DNA of 64,000 bases from Magnolia sinica (GCF_029962835.1 NC_080581.1:24318001-24382000); one strand, 5' to 3'; counted from the stretch's first letter, positions 33,637 to 45,749 are shown. Notes: generated by a model not told the origin, from the letters alone. Program-made: numbers and translations.

Positions 33637-34064
33637 AAACCCTCACATTTGGATATTCCTGAAATCTTAAACCTCAATTTCATTGTCTATCCTCATTGAC
33701 GAAAGGGTTAGGGTAAAGTCCCATGAGTGTGCACACAGCTTCATTTTTATTGGACTATCTTCGTTAGGGAAAATCACACACCACTTTACACAAAGGTTGA
33801 TTAGCCGTGGAATCAAAGGAATAACCATCTATCCTTAATTAGGATTTTTTTTAAACCCACACATCTGGATACTCCTGAAATCTTAACCCTCAATTTCATT
33901 GTCTATCCACATTGATGAAAGGGTTAGGGTAAAGTCCCATGACTGTGCACACAGCTTCATTTTTATTGGACTATCTTCATTAGGGAAAACCACACACCAC
34001 TTTACGTAAGGGTTGATTAGCCGTGGAATCAAATGAATAACCATATATCCTTAATTAGGATTAA
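33637..34064. repeat. Tandem duplication, two units of about 215 bp
   Basis: The units share GGATA.TCCTGAAATCTTA, GAAAGGGTTAGGGTAAAGTC and TGATTAGCCGTGGAATCAAA. The second begins at about 33853. Few differences, so a fairly recent event. Confidence 0.9.
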
Positions 34065-35486
34065 AATAAATAAGAATGTTTAGACTCTTACCCGAAGATG
34101 AAGCTAGGCTCGGATAAGAACACTACTTGGATTAGGAAGTTACACATAACAAAATATTTTTCTAGCTGAAAATATTGGGGCATCATTTAAAAAAGATAGA
34201 TTTTATGCATCATCTATAAAAGGATTATGTGCTAGAATTAAACACTGGAGAAATTTGAACAATTAAAATTGATAAGAAGAATACTAAAAGTTGATCTACT
34301 TGGAAATAAAATCAATACATCAAAGCCTTTTAGCCTTATATTCCAATCCAACGTGGCTAGGGGATAAACATTAGAATTCAAGTAAGAGGATTGTGCTATC
34401 TATCAATAGTGGATTAAATGTCAAACTCTTGAATTCTATGGGCAAATCTAGATGAAATTAGTTAAAACCTTGTTAATAGCATAAGCATAAACATTCAAAC
34501 TCCACATATGGGTAGATGATGTTACCTTATATAAAAATTGCTTACTTCAAGAATTGTCCTAAAATGTCAAAACAAAGAAGAAAATGCTAGATGCCTAAAA
34601 TTTGAAAAGAATTCATTGGATTTATCTTAAAAACAATGACAAAAACACAAAGTTTAAATAGAAAAATAATAATAATAAGAGATGAAGAAAATGATAAAGG
34701 GGATTAGAATATTGTTCAAAGAAAATCAGTAATATGGGTCAATTGTTAATCATCCTAACTGTTTATATAATTAAACCCTTATTAGTAGTTTAAACCTCTT
34801 GTATGATTGGGCCTGTTTAGTGATATAAACTGTAATGTGACTGACCGGTCAGTTAATAATCGAAGTTTGATGGCTAGTAATCTTATTTGTTAACATCTTA
34901 TGGCCCTTGGTGGATGCCATATGCACCAAAATTTGTTAGGGATGGAGTATAACCATAGCATAGTGTGGCCTCGAATGTCATATGTTTTGGAATAATTGAC
35001 TATCTATTTGTCAGTTGCTTACTTTAGAATTGTTACTTTTCCTATTTGGATGACTTGGTTCATGGGTCATCCATAGTTGCCATGTTTAGCAATTTTTTTC
35101 ATGGTTGAATGTGGTCTTTTAGGATTGTTGACTATGTAGTAATCCAAATCTTTGTTTGATTTGGCCAATTTGATCCCTTACATTCTAATCTAAACTCCTT
35201 TAGGTATTTCTTTTCTTAATTATCAATTTGTTAATCACTTATTATTGAGTTGTGATTTTTCTTTGGAGTCTTAGTGCATCATTAGTCATCCATACTGTGT
35301 CCTTTCGAAGTGATTCATACCTTTTTAATTATGATTGGCCCCATATTCACTGATCCAACCCTATTGATATAATTGGGTTTGATTTTAAGCGATCCAAACC
35401 ATTAATGTGGTTCGGTCCTTATCCGATTTTCTAAAGCACTCATACTTTGTGATTATCTTTAGTGATCCAAATGGTTCAAATAGTAA
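34065..35486. other. AT-rich non-coding DNA with degenerate short repeats
   Basis: 34065-34740 shows nothing recognisable. From 34740 to 35480 the loose phrase GATCCAAACC..T.ATGTG.TTGGGCC recurs every 50-70 bp, as in 11800-12240, so both may be remains of one dispersed repeat family. Confidence 0.4.
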
Positions 35487-36230
35487 AAAACTTCGAAATT
35501 ATTAATGATTTTGAGGAGGATCTCGAGACTTTCTTCAAGAAACCTTATAACAGAAAGTCATCTCGGGACTTTCTATTTTTTCTATTTCATCATTTATTTC
35601 CTTTACTCCATCCAAAGGCTAAATGAGTTCTAATGCTTTATATCAACTTTAGGCTTCCTAATTTTGTTTGAAGTGAGTTTGTAATTATTATCACTGTTTG
35701 AAAGCTGCTTCTGCTAGATATTTTTGGACTGCCATAGTTTAGATGCTTGTTTAGCACAATATGTGTATTAGATCAGGAAACTTCTTCTCTCTGATGGAAG
35801 TCATTATTTTACACCATTTTCTATAAAGTGGATGATCCAGGCATGTCATTAATTTCTTGTATTGGACAGTTATTAATGATTTTGAGGAGGAACTCAAGAC
35901 TTTCTTCAAGAAAGCTTATAACAGAAAGTCATCTCTGGACTTTCTGTTTTTTCTGTTTCATCATTTATTTCCTTTACTCCAGAGGCTAAATGAGTTCTAA
36001 TGCTTTATCAACTTCAGGCTTTCTAATTTTGTTTGAAGTGAGTTTATAATTATTATCACTGTTTGAAAGCTGCTTCTGCTAGATATTTTTGGACTGCCAT
36101 AGTTTAGATTCTGTTTTACCACAATATGTGCGGTAGATCAGGAAACTTCTTCTCTCTGATGGAAGTCATTATTTTATAAAGCGGATGATCCAGGTATGTC
36201 ATTAATTTCTTGTATTGGACAGTCCTAGAT
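35487..36230. repeat. Tandem duplication, two units of about 370 bp
   Basis: Both units start ATTAATGATTTTGAGGAGGA, share AACAGAAAGTCATCTC, GAAAGCTGCTTCTGCTAGAT and GATCAGGAAACTTCTTCTCT, and end TCTTGTATTGGACAGT. The second starts at about 35871. Confidence 0.9.
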
Positions 36231-36270
36231 TTTGGTGCTTGGGAATGATTGTGGGAACATCTTTTATCCT

Positions 36271-36720
36271 GTTCTCCCTCAGTGTTGCTGACAACAAATA
36301 ATCTGTATTAGAAATCCATATTTGGACTCATTTTAGAATCTCATTTTAGAAATCCATATTTGTATAACGGATGTGAAATCATTTACTGCTTACCATATTA
36401 GTTACTGGTGGCATATTTTAGAATTTGATATTCTGATGATGTTAAACATAGGATAATGTGGTTTTTCTTGTTTATAAATATTGAATTTGAGCTTAACTCT
36501 GTGCTCCCTCAACGTTGCTGACAACAAATACTCTGTATTAGAAATCCATATTTGGACTCATTTTAGAAATCCATATTTGTATAAAGGCTTTGAAATCATT
36601 TACTACTTACCATATTAGTTACTAATGGCGTATTTTAGAATCTGATGTTCTGATGATGTTGAACATAGGATAATGTGGTTTTTCTTGTTTATAAATATTG
36701 AATTTGAGCTTAACTCTGCT
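36271..36720. repeat. Tandem duplication, two units of about 225 bp
   Basis: The units start CTCCCTCA.(C/T)GTTGCTGACAAC and share ATTAGAAATCCATATTTGGA and GGATAATGTGGTTTTTCTTG. The second starts at about 36504. It directly follows the previous duplication and precedes the minus-strand pseudogene. Confidence 0.9.
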
Positions 36721-36729
36721 ATTGCTACC

Positions 36730-39700
36730 GGAGCTCTTTTGGTTGGAACCCTGTCCTCCATAAAAGTTATACAAGTAGAACTTGGAAGTAGACATTAAAT
36801 ATGCCTTCAAATTAGAATTTCTGGACTCGGTTTTATTTCTGGAGATCCAAAGAGGGGTTTTCATAATCAAAGTGGTAGAAGATGGATTGGCATTTCTAGA
36901 ATCAGCTCTATTTCTCAAGGTCCTAGTGCTGCATGATCTGTTTTGCGAGGAGGGAGTTGATGAGAGAGAAGAACCCAAAGAAGAAGATTTTGGTGAAGGT
37001 ATAGAACTGGGAGTCACAGAGGGTGTAGCACCAGAAACAAGTTTCTGGCAAAGTGCAACACACTTCCAGTTGCTTCCACTTCCTGCAACAGTCAAATTTA
37101 AGAAAAAGTTACACAGGAACTAGTAGAATAAATAACCAAGCATCCACATTCAACATATGGGTAGGTCCTTAATGATGAATAAACTAGCCTGATTTAAAAA
37201 CAAATCAACCCAGCGAGCGACTCAGTTCAAGTCATGCTGAGTCATATTAACTCGATGGAGTAGGCGAGCCGACTCGACAAGTCATCCCGAGTCTAAACTG
37301 AGTCAAGCTAGCTAGTGAGTTTTATGGTGACTCAGGTTGATTTTTGGCCAATTCAAGATGACTCGACCTAGTTTCAAGTCAAGTCACCGAGTTTAGAACT
37401 ATGATCCAGTCTAGATGAACAGGTGACCCAGCCCATTTCTCCAAAAAAATGTTGTACAAAAGTGTCTCAATATGGATTCAAGAGTACTACATTTACTAAA
37501 ACAATTAAGTAGATGGAAAACATTAGTCTTCATTCTTAGTTCTTTCCAGACAAAATGCAAAAACTCTTACCTGAAGCCTTCGCAGTATTATTTTTTATTT
37601 TGATACACTCAGAAGAAGCCAAAGTTTCTTGGTTGGTGCTGCTGTTGAGGGAGGGTTCACTCTTGGTAAAATCTTCAGTGGCTTTAAAGAAGAGTTCTAG
37701 TCTCCACTTCTAGTGGCACCCTTCATTCAATCAATAAATCAAACCAGTTTCAGTTTAACCAAATGCCAAAACTTAGAGAGCTACATGGATAAAAATTCTT
37801 ACTGCTCATGGATGAACAAGAACCTTCTTTGAGTTTTCTAGCACTTGCTTACTTAGACCATGACTCTTGGAAGAGCTCAAAGGCTTGCTGACGGGCTTCA
37901 TCTGAATTTTCAGAATATACTGATTTACCACATGCTCTAAGAAGAAACAGACGGACTGCAGCCATGAATTAACTTAACCTATTTCAAGAAGAATGCGCCT
38001 GAGACACTGTAAAATGGAAACCATCATAAGACTCAGAATACTTTACAATATATACCAATACTTACAACTAAAATGAAGGAAGAATGGTGCCTATGGCAAG
38101 TAGTTCCCATTAGATAAAATTTAACATTCTGAAAATATGATTTTAAACAACAGTGATATTTGTATATATTAAAAACTAAAATAAAAAGGAAACCACGACA
38201 CTTGGATCCTTCAAAAAAGTTGAGTACCTGAGTCACATATGAGGTTAGATTTTGATCAAAGTTCCTTGGGGAACCCTGGTCTCTTGGCTAAAGGTAGGCT
38301 GGTTGGTGATGGTTGGGGGATGTTTCTAGCTAGATTCTCTAGCCGTTCGGGGTTGGTGGACTCTAAAAAAGCTGAGGCCGAGGCATTACTCAAAATGGTT
38401 AAGATTGTGGTGGCTAACAACTTCCTGCTACTGTCGAAGGGGACTACCCAAGGAGGATTGCTGGTATGATAGAAGAGATTAGAGATAGTTGTAGGGGTTG
38501 TGTAATCTTTTCTATGCATGTCCCAAGAGAAGCCAACAAAGAGGTCGACTTCCTAAATCGAAAGTGGACAAGACAGAACTCCTTACTAAGTTTATAAGGG
38601 AAAATTAGCCCTGCTTTCTAGTGGGACGTGAACAAGGTATTCATCAATGGTAACCGTACACCGATACAGGCCAAAATGGCCGTTACGGCTGATTTGAAAT
38701 AAATAAATTGTATTGAACCCATAATGCCCGTTATAGAGCTATTCAAGTCATGAAGTGCCATTGTGCTTTATTTCATCCAGTGTTTTGGTGGGGGTTTTCC
38801 CCTTGTGTTCTAATATATTTCCTTTTTCTCTTTGAACAAAATGGTTATCCTATTCTTTTAAGAAAGGGATAAAGGATCTCCTTCCACAAGACTCGAAGCT
38901 CATATCTATCATGGTTTTTGAACTCCAGATCCATGAGCTACTTAAGCATAGGGGAGTTATTTGATAATCCAGCTGCATATAACGCTTGATACATGGGCAC
39001 TTAGAAAGGGTACACGTGGAGTACGTTAATCCAAACTAAACTGGCTAAATTGTGGAACCTATTGTCATTAAGTTTCAGTATAAAAATCAGGTTCGTTGAA
39101 CACTCCTAACCTCTAATTCATAGACATTGTATTTTGAAATAAGATCATCAGACAATTTTCATCCATCACACTGCCAGAGTATGAAAGTATTTCTCCTTAG
39201 CAAATATAGCAAACTGTACCACCTGGACTGAAAACCCAACTTGTGAAACTGTTAAGGAAACTGTTTTTAGATGATTATGCTTAGCGGTTGTAGCCAGTTC
39301 TTGCATAACCATATCATGAGAATTTTAGATTCAAAGGATCCACAATACCCAATCCCATGCTGTGTCGACACCCACATGGAGATCAAGTAACACAGATCAA
39401 CATTAAACATAAGCTCACATTTTAGTTAACAATGCTGAAACTCATCACCAAAAAAGGAGCAGCAGAAAAGAAGAAGAAGAAAGAGATTCACAACCAGTAC
39501 ATGGTATATCCACTTCCCCTTGTCAAGCTTTGATGCTAGAAGATGCCACTTTGGAAGCATTGCCTCACTCATAACGGAGGCTCGTATATCCTAAACAATT
39601 CAATTTCAAGGCTTTCAAGTGCTGAAGCATCGTTGCAAAACGCAGAGGTTGACTCAGCTGATTTCCTAAGATCTTCTTGAATTCCAGGTAATGCACGTGT

Positions 39701-40080
39701 CGAGGACTTCTTGAATGTTTTACTTGCAACTTCCAATTCATCAGGATAACATGAAAGACGTTAAAAATGACTGTGATGTGAAATTTGTAAGGAATGTCGA
39801 AATGGGAAAGTCAACTTTTTTTTTTTTTTTTTTTAATGGGGAAGCTTACTTATTAAAGTAAAAAAATGTACATTTCTCTTATGCACGTTTATTCATAGAA
39901 GCATACCTTCACTTGTGAAGAAGACACTATCCCAAGCTAAACTTTTGCGCAAATTACACTTGCCTGATGGCACCAACACAGGAGCCTCTTCCATTTCCTT
40001 GCTCGAGTTTGGTATGTTGTCCCTTTCCAGGGCATTTTCAACCTCAACACCTCCAATGCGACCATTACTATTACAATTTT
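36730..40080 (-). pseudogene. Unprocessed pseudogene of a plant-specific protein of unknown function
   Basis: Five exon-like stretches lie on the minus strand with introns between. (1) 39907-40080 is open, from a good acceptor (CTTTCAG) to donor GTATGC, and reads GKCNLRKSLAWDSVFFTSEG. (2) 39569-39750 reads PDELEVASKTFKKSSTRALP and GIQEDLRKSAEST, then a frameshift; its acceptor AG is lost. (3) About 37800-37990 reads SVYSENSDEARQQAFELFQE, then a stop. (4) About 37575-37720 reads LKPLKILPRVNPPSTAAPTK in one frame and SSECIKIKNNTAKAS in another, donor GTAAGAG. (5) 36730-37082 starts after a good acceptor (GTTGCAG): GSGSNWKCVALCQKL, a Ser-rich run, PLWISRNKTESRNSNLKAYL. Frameshifts and stops show it is not functional; the introns show it was not made by retrotransposition. 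Motifs like KxNLRKSLAWDSxFFTS occur, as I recall, in conserved uncharacterised plant proteins. Confidence 0.55.
38239..38595 (+). pseudogene. RNase H domain fragment of a LINE-like or RVT_3 protein
   Basis: FDQSSLGNPGLLAKGRLVGD and VDSKKAEAEALLKMVKIVVA match the plant RNase H (RVT_3) layout: D in FD, GNPG, and E in SKKAEAEAL. After a frame change, EIRDSCRGCVIFSMHVPREANKEVDFL gives the C-terminal histidine/Asp part (HVPREANKEVDFL). It sits, in opposite direction, in an intron of the minus-strand pseudogene. Such domains end plant LINE ORF2 proteins and related host-like genes; the exact source is not certain. Confidence 0.6.
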
Positions 40081-40369
40081 CTGAAAGCCCCCTGTCAATT
40101 TAGTTCCAAGTGGGAAATTGGCTTTAGGTAATTCTAGGAAGTAGCAAGAACCATGCCAAAGAAAGGTCAAAAGATTTGTTATAATAGTAATAATAACATA
40201 AGAAGGTTCATTTATATAATACACTTCTTTTACAGATCAACTACAACCAATTTTTGATACAATTTCTTCATGGCAAAATCTTAAGTTGGAGAGTTGGTCC
40301 GCGTTGCTTGATGGGGTTCTGTAATAGTATGATTTTTATGCTGGAAAGGTAAAATTGTAGTTCCCCATT

Positions 40370-40460
40370 TGTGTGCAAGAGATGCAGGGTAATCACTAAT
40401 TTCCTCTTCTTCTTCTTCTTCTTCGTATTGTTTTTTTGGCTCTTTTTTTTTTTCACTTTG
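40370..40460. repeat. TTC/T-rich microsatellite
   Basis: (CTT)n at about 40405-40425, followed by a T run near 40443-40454. Open frames over it on both strands are repeat products. Confidence 0.6.
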
Positions 40461-40812
40461 AATGATGTAGCTTTGGTTTTCCCTCCTCAGTTCTTCATAG
40501 TCAACCTTCTGGTAACATTGTTCGTGACCACTCAAATGCACATGGCAACTCCATTATTTCTATTCTGGTTAACTTGTTTGACATAATATCTTATACAAAT
40601 TGAGAATGCAACTTATAGGAGTTTGTTCAAACAGCTAGTGTAGGAGAATTCAAGAAATGCCTCAAACTTCTTGCTTTTCATGGACAACTCAATACCAGTA
40701 TCCACTTGAAGCTCATTCGAGATAAGACATACTAAATTTCGATACTATTTGTCTTGTTGGCTTTTAACATCAAGACTTTAAGCAACACTGGTTAGTTTTC
40801 TAAAACTATTCT

Positions 40813-41400
40813 TATAACTCTTTTTTTTTTTTACTCATTTTTTTTCCAATGTCTCTCTCTTTAACCACTCTTTCCTTTTTCTTTTTCACTCTCTTTTTTC
40901 GCACTCTTTTCTTCACTCTCTTTTTTTTTTTTCTTTTCCACGTTCTTTTTTTACTCTGCTTTTTTCCATTTGCTCTTTTTGTTTTCATTCCTCACTCACT
41001 TTTTTTATTATTGAACTCACTTTTTTTCCACTCTTTGTTTTTTTTAAAAAAAATATTTTCCACTGTCTTTTTTCTTCCACTCCCACTTTTTTTTCCACCA
41101 AATTTTTTCCACTCTCTTTTTTTCACTCTTTTTTCTTCAACTTTTTTTTTTCTCCAATTCTCTTTTTCACACTCCCTCTTTTCTTTAAACTCTCCTCTTT
41201 TTGTCTCTCTCTCTTCCAGAACCTCTTTTTTCACTCTTTTTTTCCACTCACTTTTTTTTGCACTTTCTCTTCTTCTTTTGTTTCCACTCCATTTTTTCCA
41301 CTCTTTTTTTCTCCACTATTTTTTTTTTTTTTACTGAATCTCTCTTTCTTTCTTTTTTACACTCTTTTTTACCCACTCTCCCCTTTTCTCTCGACACTCT
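40813..41400. repeat. Polypyrimidine low-complexity block (CACTCTTTTTTT type)
   Basis: A loose repeat of CACTCTTTTTTTTCC, 15-25 bp per unit, makes up the block. The plus strand is almost free of G. The apparent 162-residue Phe/Leu/Ser-rich frame is the repeat read in phase. Confidence 0.85.
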
Positions 41401-42152
41401 TTTTATTTATGTACGGATTTATGCATAGACTTATTTATGTATTTATATATATTTCGTTAAATGTATTTATTATGTATATATTTATTTATATGTAGTTACT
41501 TATATATTTATTTATTTATATGTATTTTCTTTTGTATTTGTTAATGTACTTAAGTATTTCATTATTTATGTATTTACTGATATTTATATATATTTGTATA
41601 AGCTTATATATTTATATGTATTTGTTTATGCATTATATTTATGTATTTATTTATTGATTTATATGTATTTGCTAATTTTATTTATTTATTTATATATTAC
41701 TTGTGTTTTTTTTATTTATTTAAATGCATATAATTATTGTTTTCCATGTTTATTTATAATTAATCTGCATTTATTTATTTATTTGTTTATTTATATTTAT
41801 ATGTATTGGCTTATTTATTTATTCACTTATGTATTGGTATGTATTATTTGTATGCATGTATTTATGTGCATTTATTTATATATGGATTTATTTAGGTATT
41901 TATGTATTTTTTGTATTTATTTATATGTATATAATTATTGTTATCTATGATTATTTATAATTAATCTGCATTTATTTATGTATTTGTTTATTTATATTTA
42001 TATGTATTGGCTTATTTATTTATTCACGTATTTATTGGTATTATGCATGTATTTATGTGCATTTATCTATATATGGATTTATTTAGGTATTTATGTATTT
42101 GTTGATTGAATTGTATTTATTTACGTGTTGATTGATTTTTTATTTATATGAA

Positions 42153-42230
<78 letters not shown>

Positions 42231-42570
42231 TAATTCTTTCTTTGTATATTGATATGTATCATTTCTCTTCATTTGTTTTTTTAATGTATTTATTAATTTA
42301 TATGTTTATATTAATTTGTTTATGTATATACATATTTATATGTATTAATATATTTCTTTATTTATATTTTTACATATTGAGTTATATATATTGATATATG
42401 TTTATTTATATCTATTTCTTTTTGTGATTGTTTATGTATTTGTATTTACCTATTTGTTTATATTAATGTATACATATCTATTTTTATATATTTATTTATA
42501 CATATTAATGTATTTAGCTGTGTATGTGTAAATATTTACTTATTTATATTTATTTAAGGATTCCTAATTC
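41401..42570. repeat. TTTATTTATATGTATT low-complexity block with (AT)n
   Basis: Tetra- and pentanucleotide variants of TTTA and TGTAT. A pure (AT)n tract of about 75 bp is at 42153-42228. A 200-bp direct duplication inside (around 41705-41900 and 41905-42090) shares AATTATTGTT, TTATAATTAATCTGCATTTA and TATGTATTGGCTTATTTAT. Confidence 0.85.
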
Positions 42571-42800
42571 TCTTCTCTTTTCCTAAATTCTTTTCCCCCA
42601 CTCTCTTTTTGTTTTCACTTTTTATTTTTTCCACTCTCTTTTTTTTTTCCTTTTTTTTGCCGACTCTCTTTTTTTGCACTCTTTTTCTATTCACTCTTTT
42701 TTTTCCCCTCCATTCTTCCTTCTTTTTTTTTCGATTTTTTCTTTTCTTTTTTTTCCTTTTTGGTATTCTCTTTTTTTTTTTCCCGTCGCCTTTTATTCAC
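42571..42800. repeat. Second polypyrimidine block
   Basis: CACTCTTTTTTTTCC units resume after the AT block, in the same orientation as 40813-41400. Confidence 0.8.
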
Positions 42801-43376
42801 TTTCTTTTGGTGATCTTGATTGTGGGCAATTTTCATGCTACCAATGCCTTACTCGAGTAGCATGGGGGACAGTACGTTACCATGAGCCAGCCCTCAATTT
42901 TATGGGCTGGAACTTTCCAAGATTATCCGCTTGTAGGTTGCAACTTCTTACATGCTTGATTTTTAGCCTTTCTTTTACCCCTGTATTCTTTATAATGATA
43001 TATCCCCTGTTAGTTGTTTTCTTCATTTTTCCAGGTTGGGCTACAGTTGATGCTTTCTTTGTATAATAACAAACCAAATGGGATACTGGCAGATGCTTGG
43101 CAAGATTGCACAAGTCACTTTCTCTTCTTAGTTTCGTAGCTCGACTAACTGCGTTGCTTGTATGGTCTTTTATTATTTAACATTGACTGAATAAAAATCA
43201 TCAGAAAAAAGGTTTAAATTTTTGTGCCCCTCTTCTTTTAGTTGTAGTTTTGTTGTGGAATGAACCAAGTTGCTTGTCGATCTCCTGTTAGTCTTGGTGA
43301 AATCCAAGTCGTAACATTTTGGCAACTAGGAGCGACACTCCAAAACGAAGTTGGAATTTACTACAAACTGTAGCTA
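42801..43376. other. Unassigned unique sequence
   Basis: No gene or repeat recognised. Confidence 0.35.
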
Positions 43377-43546
43377 AGGGTCTGTTTGGGTAGGGAATCC
43401 CACATAATTGGGATTAAGTGTGATCCTAGTTATGGCAGGCTCATGCCCTCCACATCAAATTTTGCGCGTATGGATCCTGGACCCTACCAAAATTAGAATT
43501 ATGCTTAATCTTGATTTTGTAAGATCCTCTCCAGAAATAGACCCTA
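43377..43546. mobile_element. Possible small hAT-like MITE
   Basis: GGGTCTGTTTGGGTAGGGAATC at the left is a partial inverted match of GATCCTCTCCAGAAATAGACCC at the right, and both halves contain GATTAAG/CTTAATC. No matching 8-bp flank, so the call is weak. Confidence 0.35.
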
Positions 43547-44558
43547 CGGTATTATAGTATTTGTATTTCGATATAGAATGCCTAGCTCCATTACGTTTTC
43601 AATTGAGCAGCTAGTTGACATGCCCAACTTCTTTAGGAGGAGCTTTGATGACTATGTAGTAGTGTTTGAATAGAATTATATAAAGAAAAACTACCAAAAA
43701 TTTGTCCCAATAGGTCATGGCATTGAGAGCTTATTTAATGGGAGTAGAAGGGGAATTATGGAGCCCATCTTATACTTGTTCGCAGTGCTGTTATGGTTAA
43801 TTGGAAGGTTAGAATCTTGGTCAACATTTTTGCTTTTTCTCTTTTTGACAACTAACTGTATTTTCTAGACTGAGCCTGTATACTCAAATGCTAGCCTGCA
43901 TCATGTATATTTTAGAGGATGACCTTGCAGGGAAAGATTGTTATATGGGGTCTAATTGACCCTCATACAAAATAACATTCAACAATATAAGATAGAAACG
44001 ACAGATGAGATTATAACTACAGGGTGTTTTGACCAGCAAACAATGCATAAAGGTGTATAACCTTGGAGACATTGTTGCATGACAATATTTGTTAGGTGAT
44101 GCAATGAAGAGGAAATGAGAAGGCTACCTGTCTTCCAACCTCAATGTCCAACCCATCCAATAGGTTGGCCACATCATGAGGATCACCTAAAAATCAGTCA
44201 CATCCGCACACATATTTTGCTATTTATGAATGGCGGAATATTGTTTTCTATGTTGTAGATTGGATTTTATTTTTTTTTAACGATGAAAGGGTTATATTTT
44301 GTATCCACATGGCCCGTAACTTGTGGTCCAACGACCTTGTGAATAACTTTGTGAAGAACTTCTTATGTTCCATGCTATGGTTGAACCTAGTGGATAACTT
44401 CCAATTTTTCATGTGTGTGATACATAACCTGTCCATTAGCTTCACCGCATCATAAGGTCCCTTTGTGCAAAAATTAGCCCCCTCCAATCATTGAGTGGAC
44501 CAAACTTGTATTTTTTTCCTATTTATCAATGCCTAGACATTGTTTTCCATGGTGTGAC
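43547..44558. other. Unassigned sequence with weak MITE traces
   Basis: Stretches such as CCCATCCAATAGGTTGGCCACATC (44153) resemble MITE arms, but no paired ends were found and there is no coding signal. Confidence 0.35.
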
Positions 44559-44710
44559 CCACCTGATGGACGCAGATTGTGTCCTACCCCCGCCTGCCTC
44601 CAACTGGGAACGAGCAGGAGCTTTGAGCGGCCACTGTGATGTGTGGGTCATCATATCCACACTGTCCATCCATTTTTTCGTATCATTTTAGGGTATAAGC
44701 CCAAAAATAA

Positions 44711-45749
44711 GGCAAATCTAGAGCTGGGCATCAGACTGAGTCAAATTGGATTGGGTCCAACTCAACTCGGTCCGATTCGGGACTAAGTCCGGGTCATCTG
44801 ACTCGATCCGATCCTAACCCATATTGGCCTAAACCGATCCGAGTCCGACTCGGTCAGGAAAACCGAGTCAGATCGGATTGGGCCAGGTTCAGATCAGTAT
44901 GAAAAAAAAAAAAGAAAAAAAAAAGGTTCATATATCCTCGCATCTAGAGATATGAAATTATCAAGAATTTTCGAAACAAGACCACACCAAGAGAAAAAAG
45001 AGAATAGGAAAAGAAAAAAGGATGGAGTTTTTACCTGGAGCAACATACCCAATGGATCCCTTCACCACAATGGAGTTGGTTTTATTTGTGGAGGTATCAT
45101 CAACAGCCACGGAAAGGAACCTTGCGATGCCAAAATCACTCACATGGGCCACCATATCATTATCTAGAAGAACTTTACTTGGCTTGAGATCATAGTGAGA
45201 AATGGGTGTTTGGCAATGGTGATGAAGATAATCCAGAGCATAAGCCACATCAATGGCTATGTTTAGCCTCTGAAGAGTGAAGCACAACAATAATGAAATC
45301 AAACACACAACAACAACGATGACTGGTATGATTACTTTCAGGCTTATGACCTGAGTGAGTGGCCTGAGGCAGCTGAGTGTGCTGGGCCGCCTGCATTCGG
45401 GTAGAGAGGGTTTGGGGATTTAAGGTTCAGCGCGGCATGCGTTCAGGGAGAGAGGGAGGGTAGGGTAAAAGGTAAAAATAAAATAAGTTTATATATATAT
45501 AGGTTAGGGTAAAATAGTAATTATACATACTTATTATAGATCCGGTCTAGTCCGGTCCGTATCGGATCGGTTCCAAATGGATCAGATTTCAGATCGGTGC
45601 GGTCCGATTTAACTTTGACTGACCCTGACCGAATTAACGGTCGGATCTACCTGATCCTACTCGAACCTGACTGATCCAGGCCATCGGTTTGGCTCGAATC
45701 AGGTCGGATCCACCAGATCGGGTCAGGTTTGCCCAGCTTTAGAGAAATC
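44711..45749. mobile_element. Non-autonomous hAT element carrying a receptor-kinase fragment
   Basis: Ends TAGAGCTGGGCA and, inverted, TAAAGCTGGGCA (44719 to 45741) lie inside GGCAAATC (44711-44718) and GAGAAATC (45742-45749), an 8-bp duplication with two changes. Both subterminal parts are dense in TCGGATC, GACTCGG and GGTCCG motifs, as is usual in hAT elements. The host MITE reads straight through once the insert is left out. The core holds a captured host gene piece and no transposase. Confidence 0.8.
45035..45415 (-). pseudogene. Captured LRR receptor-like kinase fragment (FLS2/Xa21-like group)
   Basis: The minus strand reads a short extracellular end (LPECRRPS), a transmembrane helix (SLKVIIPVIVVVVCLISLL), then, without the N-lobe of the kinase, the catalytic region: LQRLNIAIDVAYALDYLHHH, HYDLKPSKVLLDNDMV, HVSDFGIARFLS, GSIGYVAP. 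DFG is intact. The catalytic loop is H-Y-D where these kinases have H-C-D, and the usual N after KPS is K. The coding stretch ends CCAG/GTAAAA, a good donor, so the Glu of the APE motif would be split by an intron, as in the family. The fragment thus comes from genomic DNA of a subfamily XII LRR kinase and has lost an internal block between membrane helix and catalytic loop. No stop occurs in this stretch. Confidence 0.75.

Noticed and set aside
40849-41337. 162-residue Phe/Leu/Ser-rich 'membrane protein'
   Set aside because: Low-complexity polypyrimidine DNA; composition follows the repeat.
43377-43546. Firm hAT MITE call
   Set aside because: The inverted ends match only partly and no 8-bp duplication is present; kept only as a low-confidence feature.
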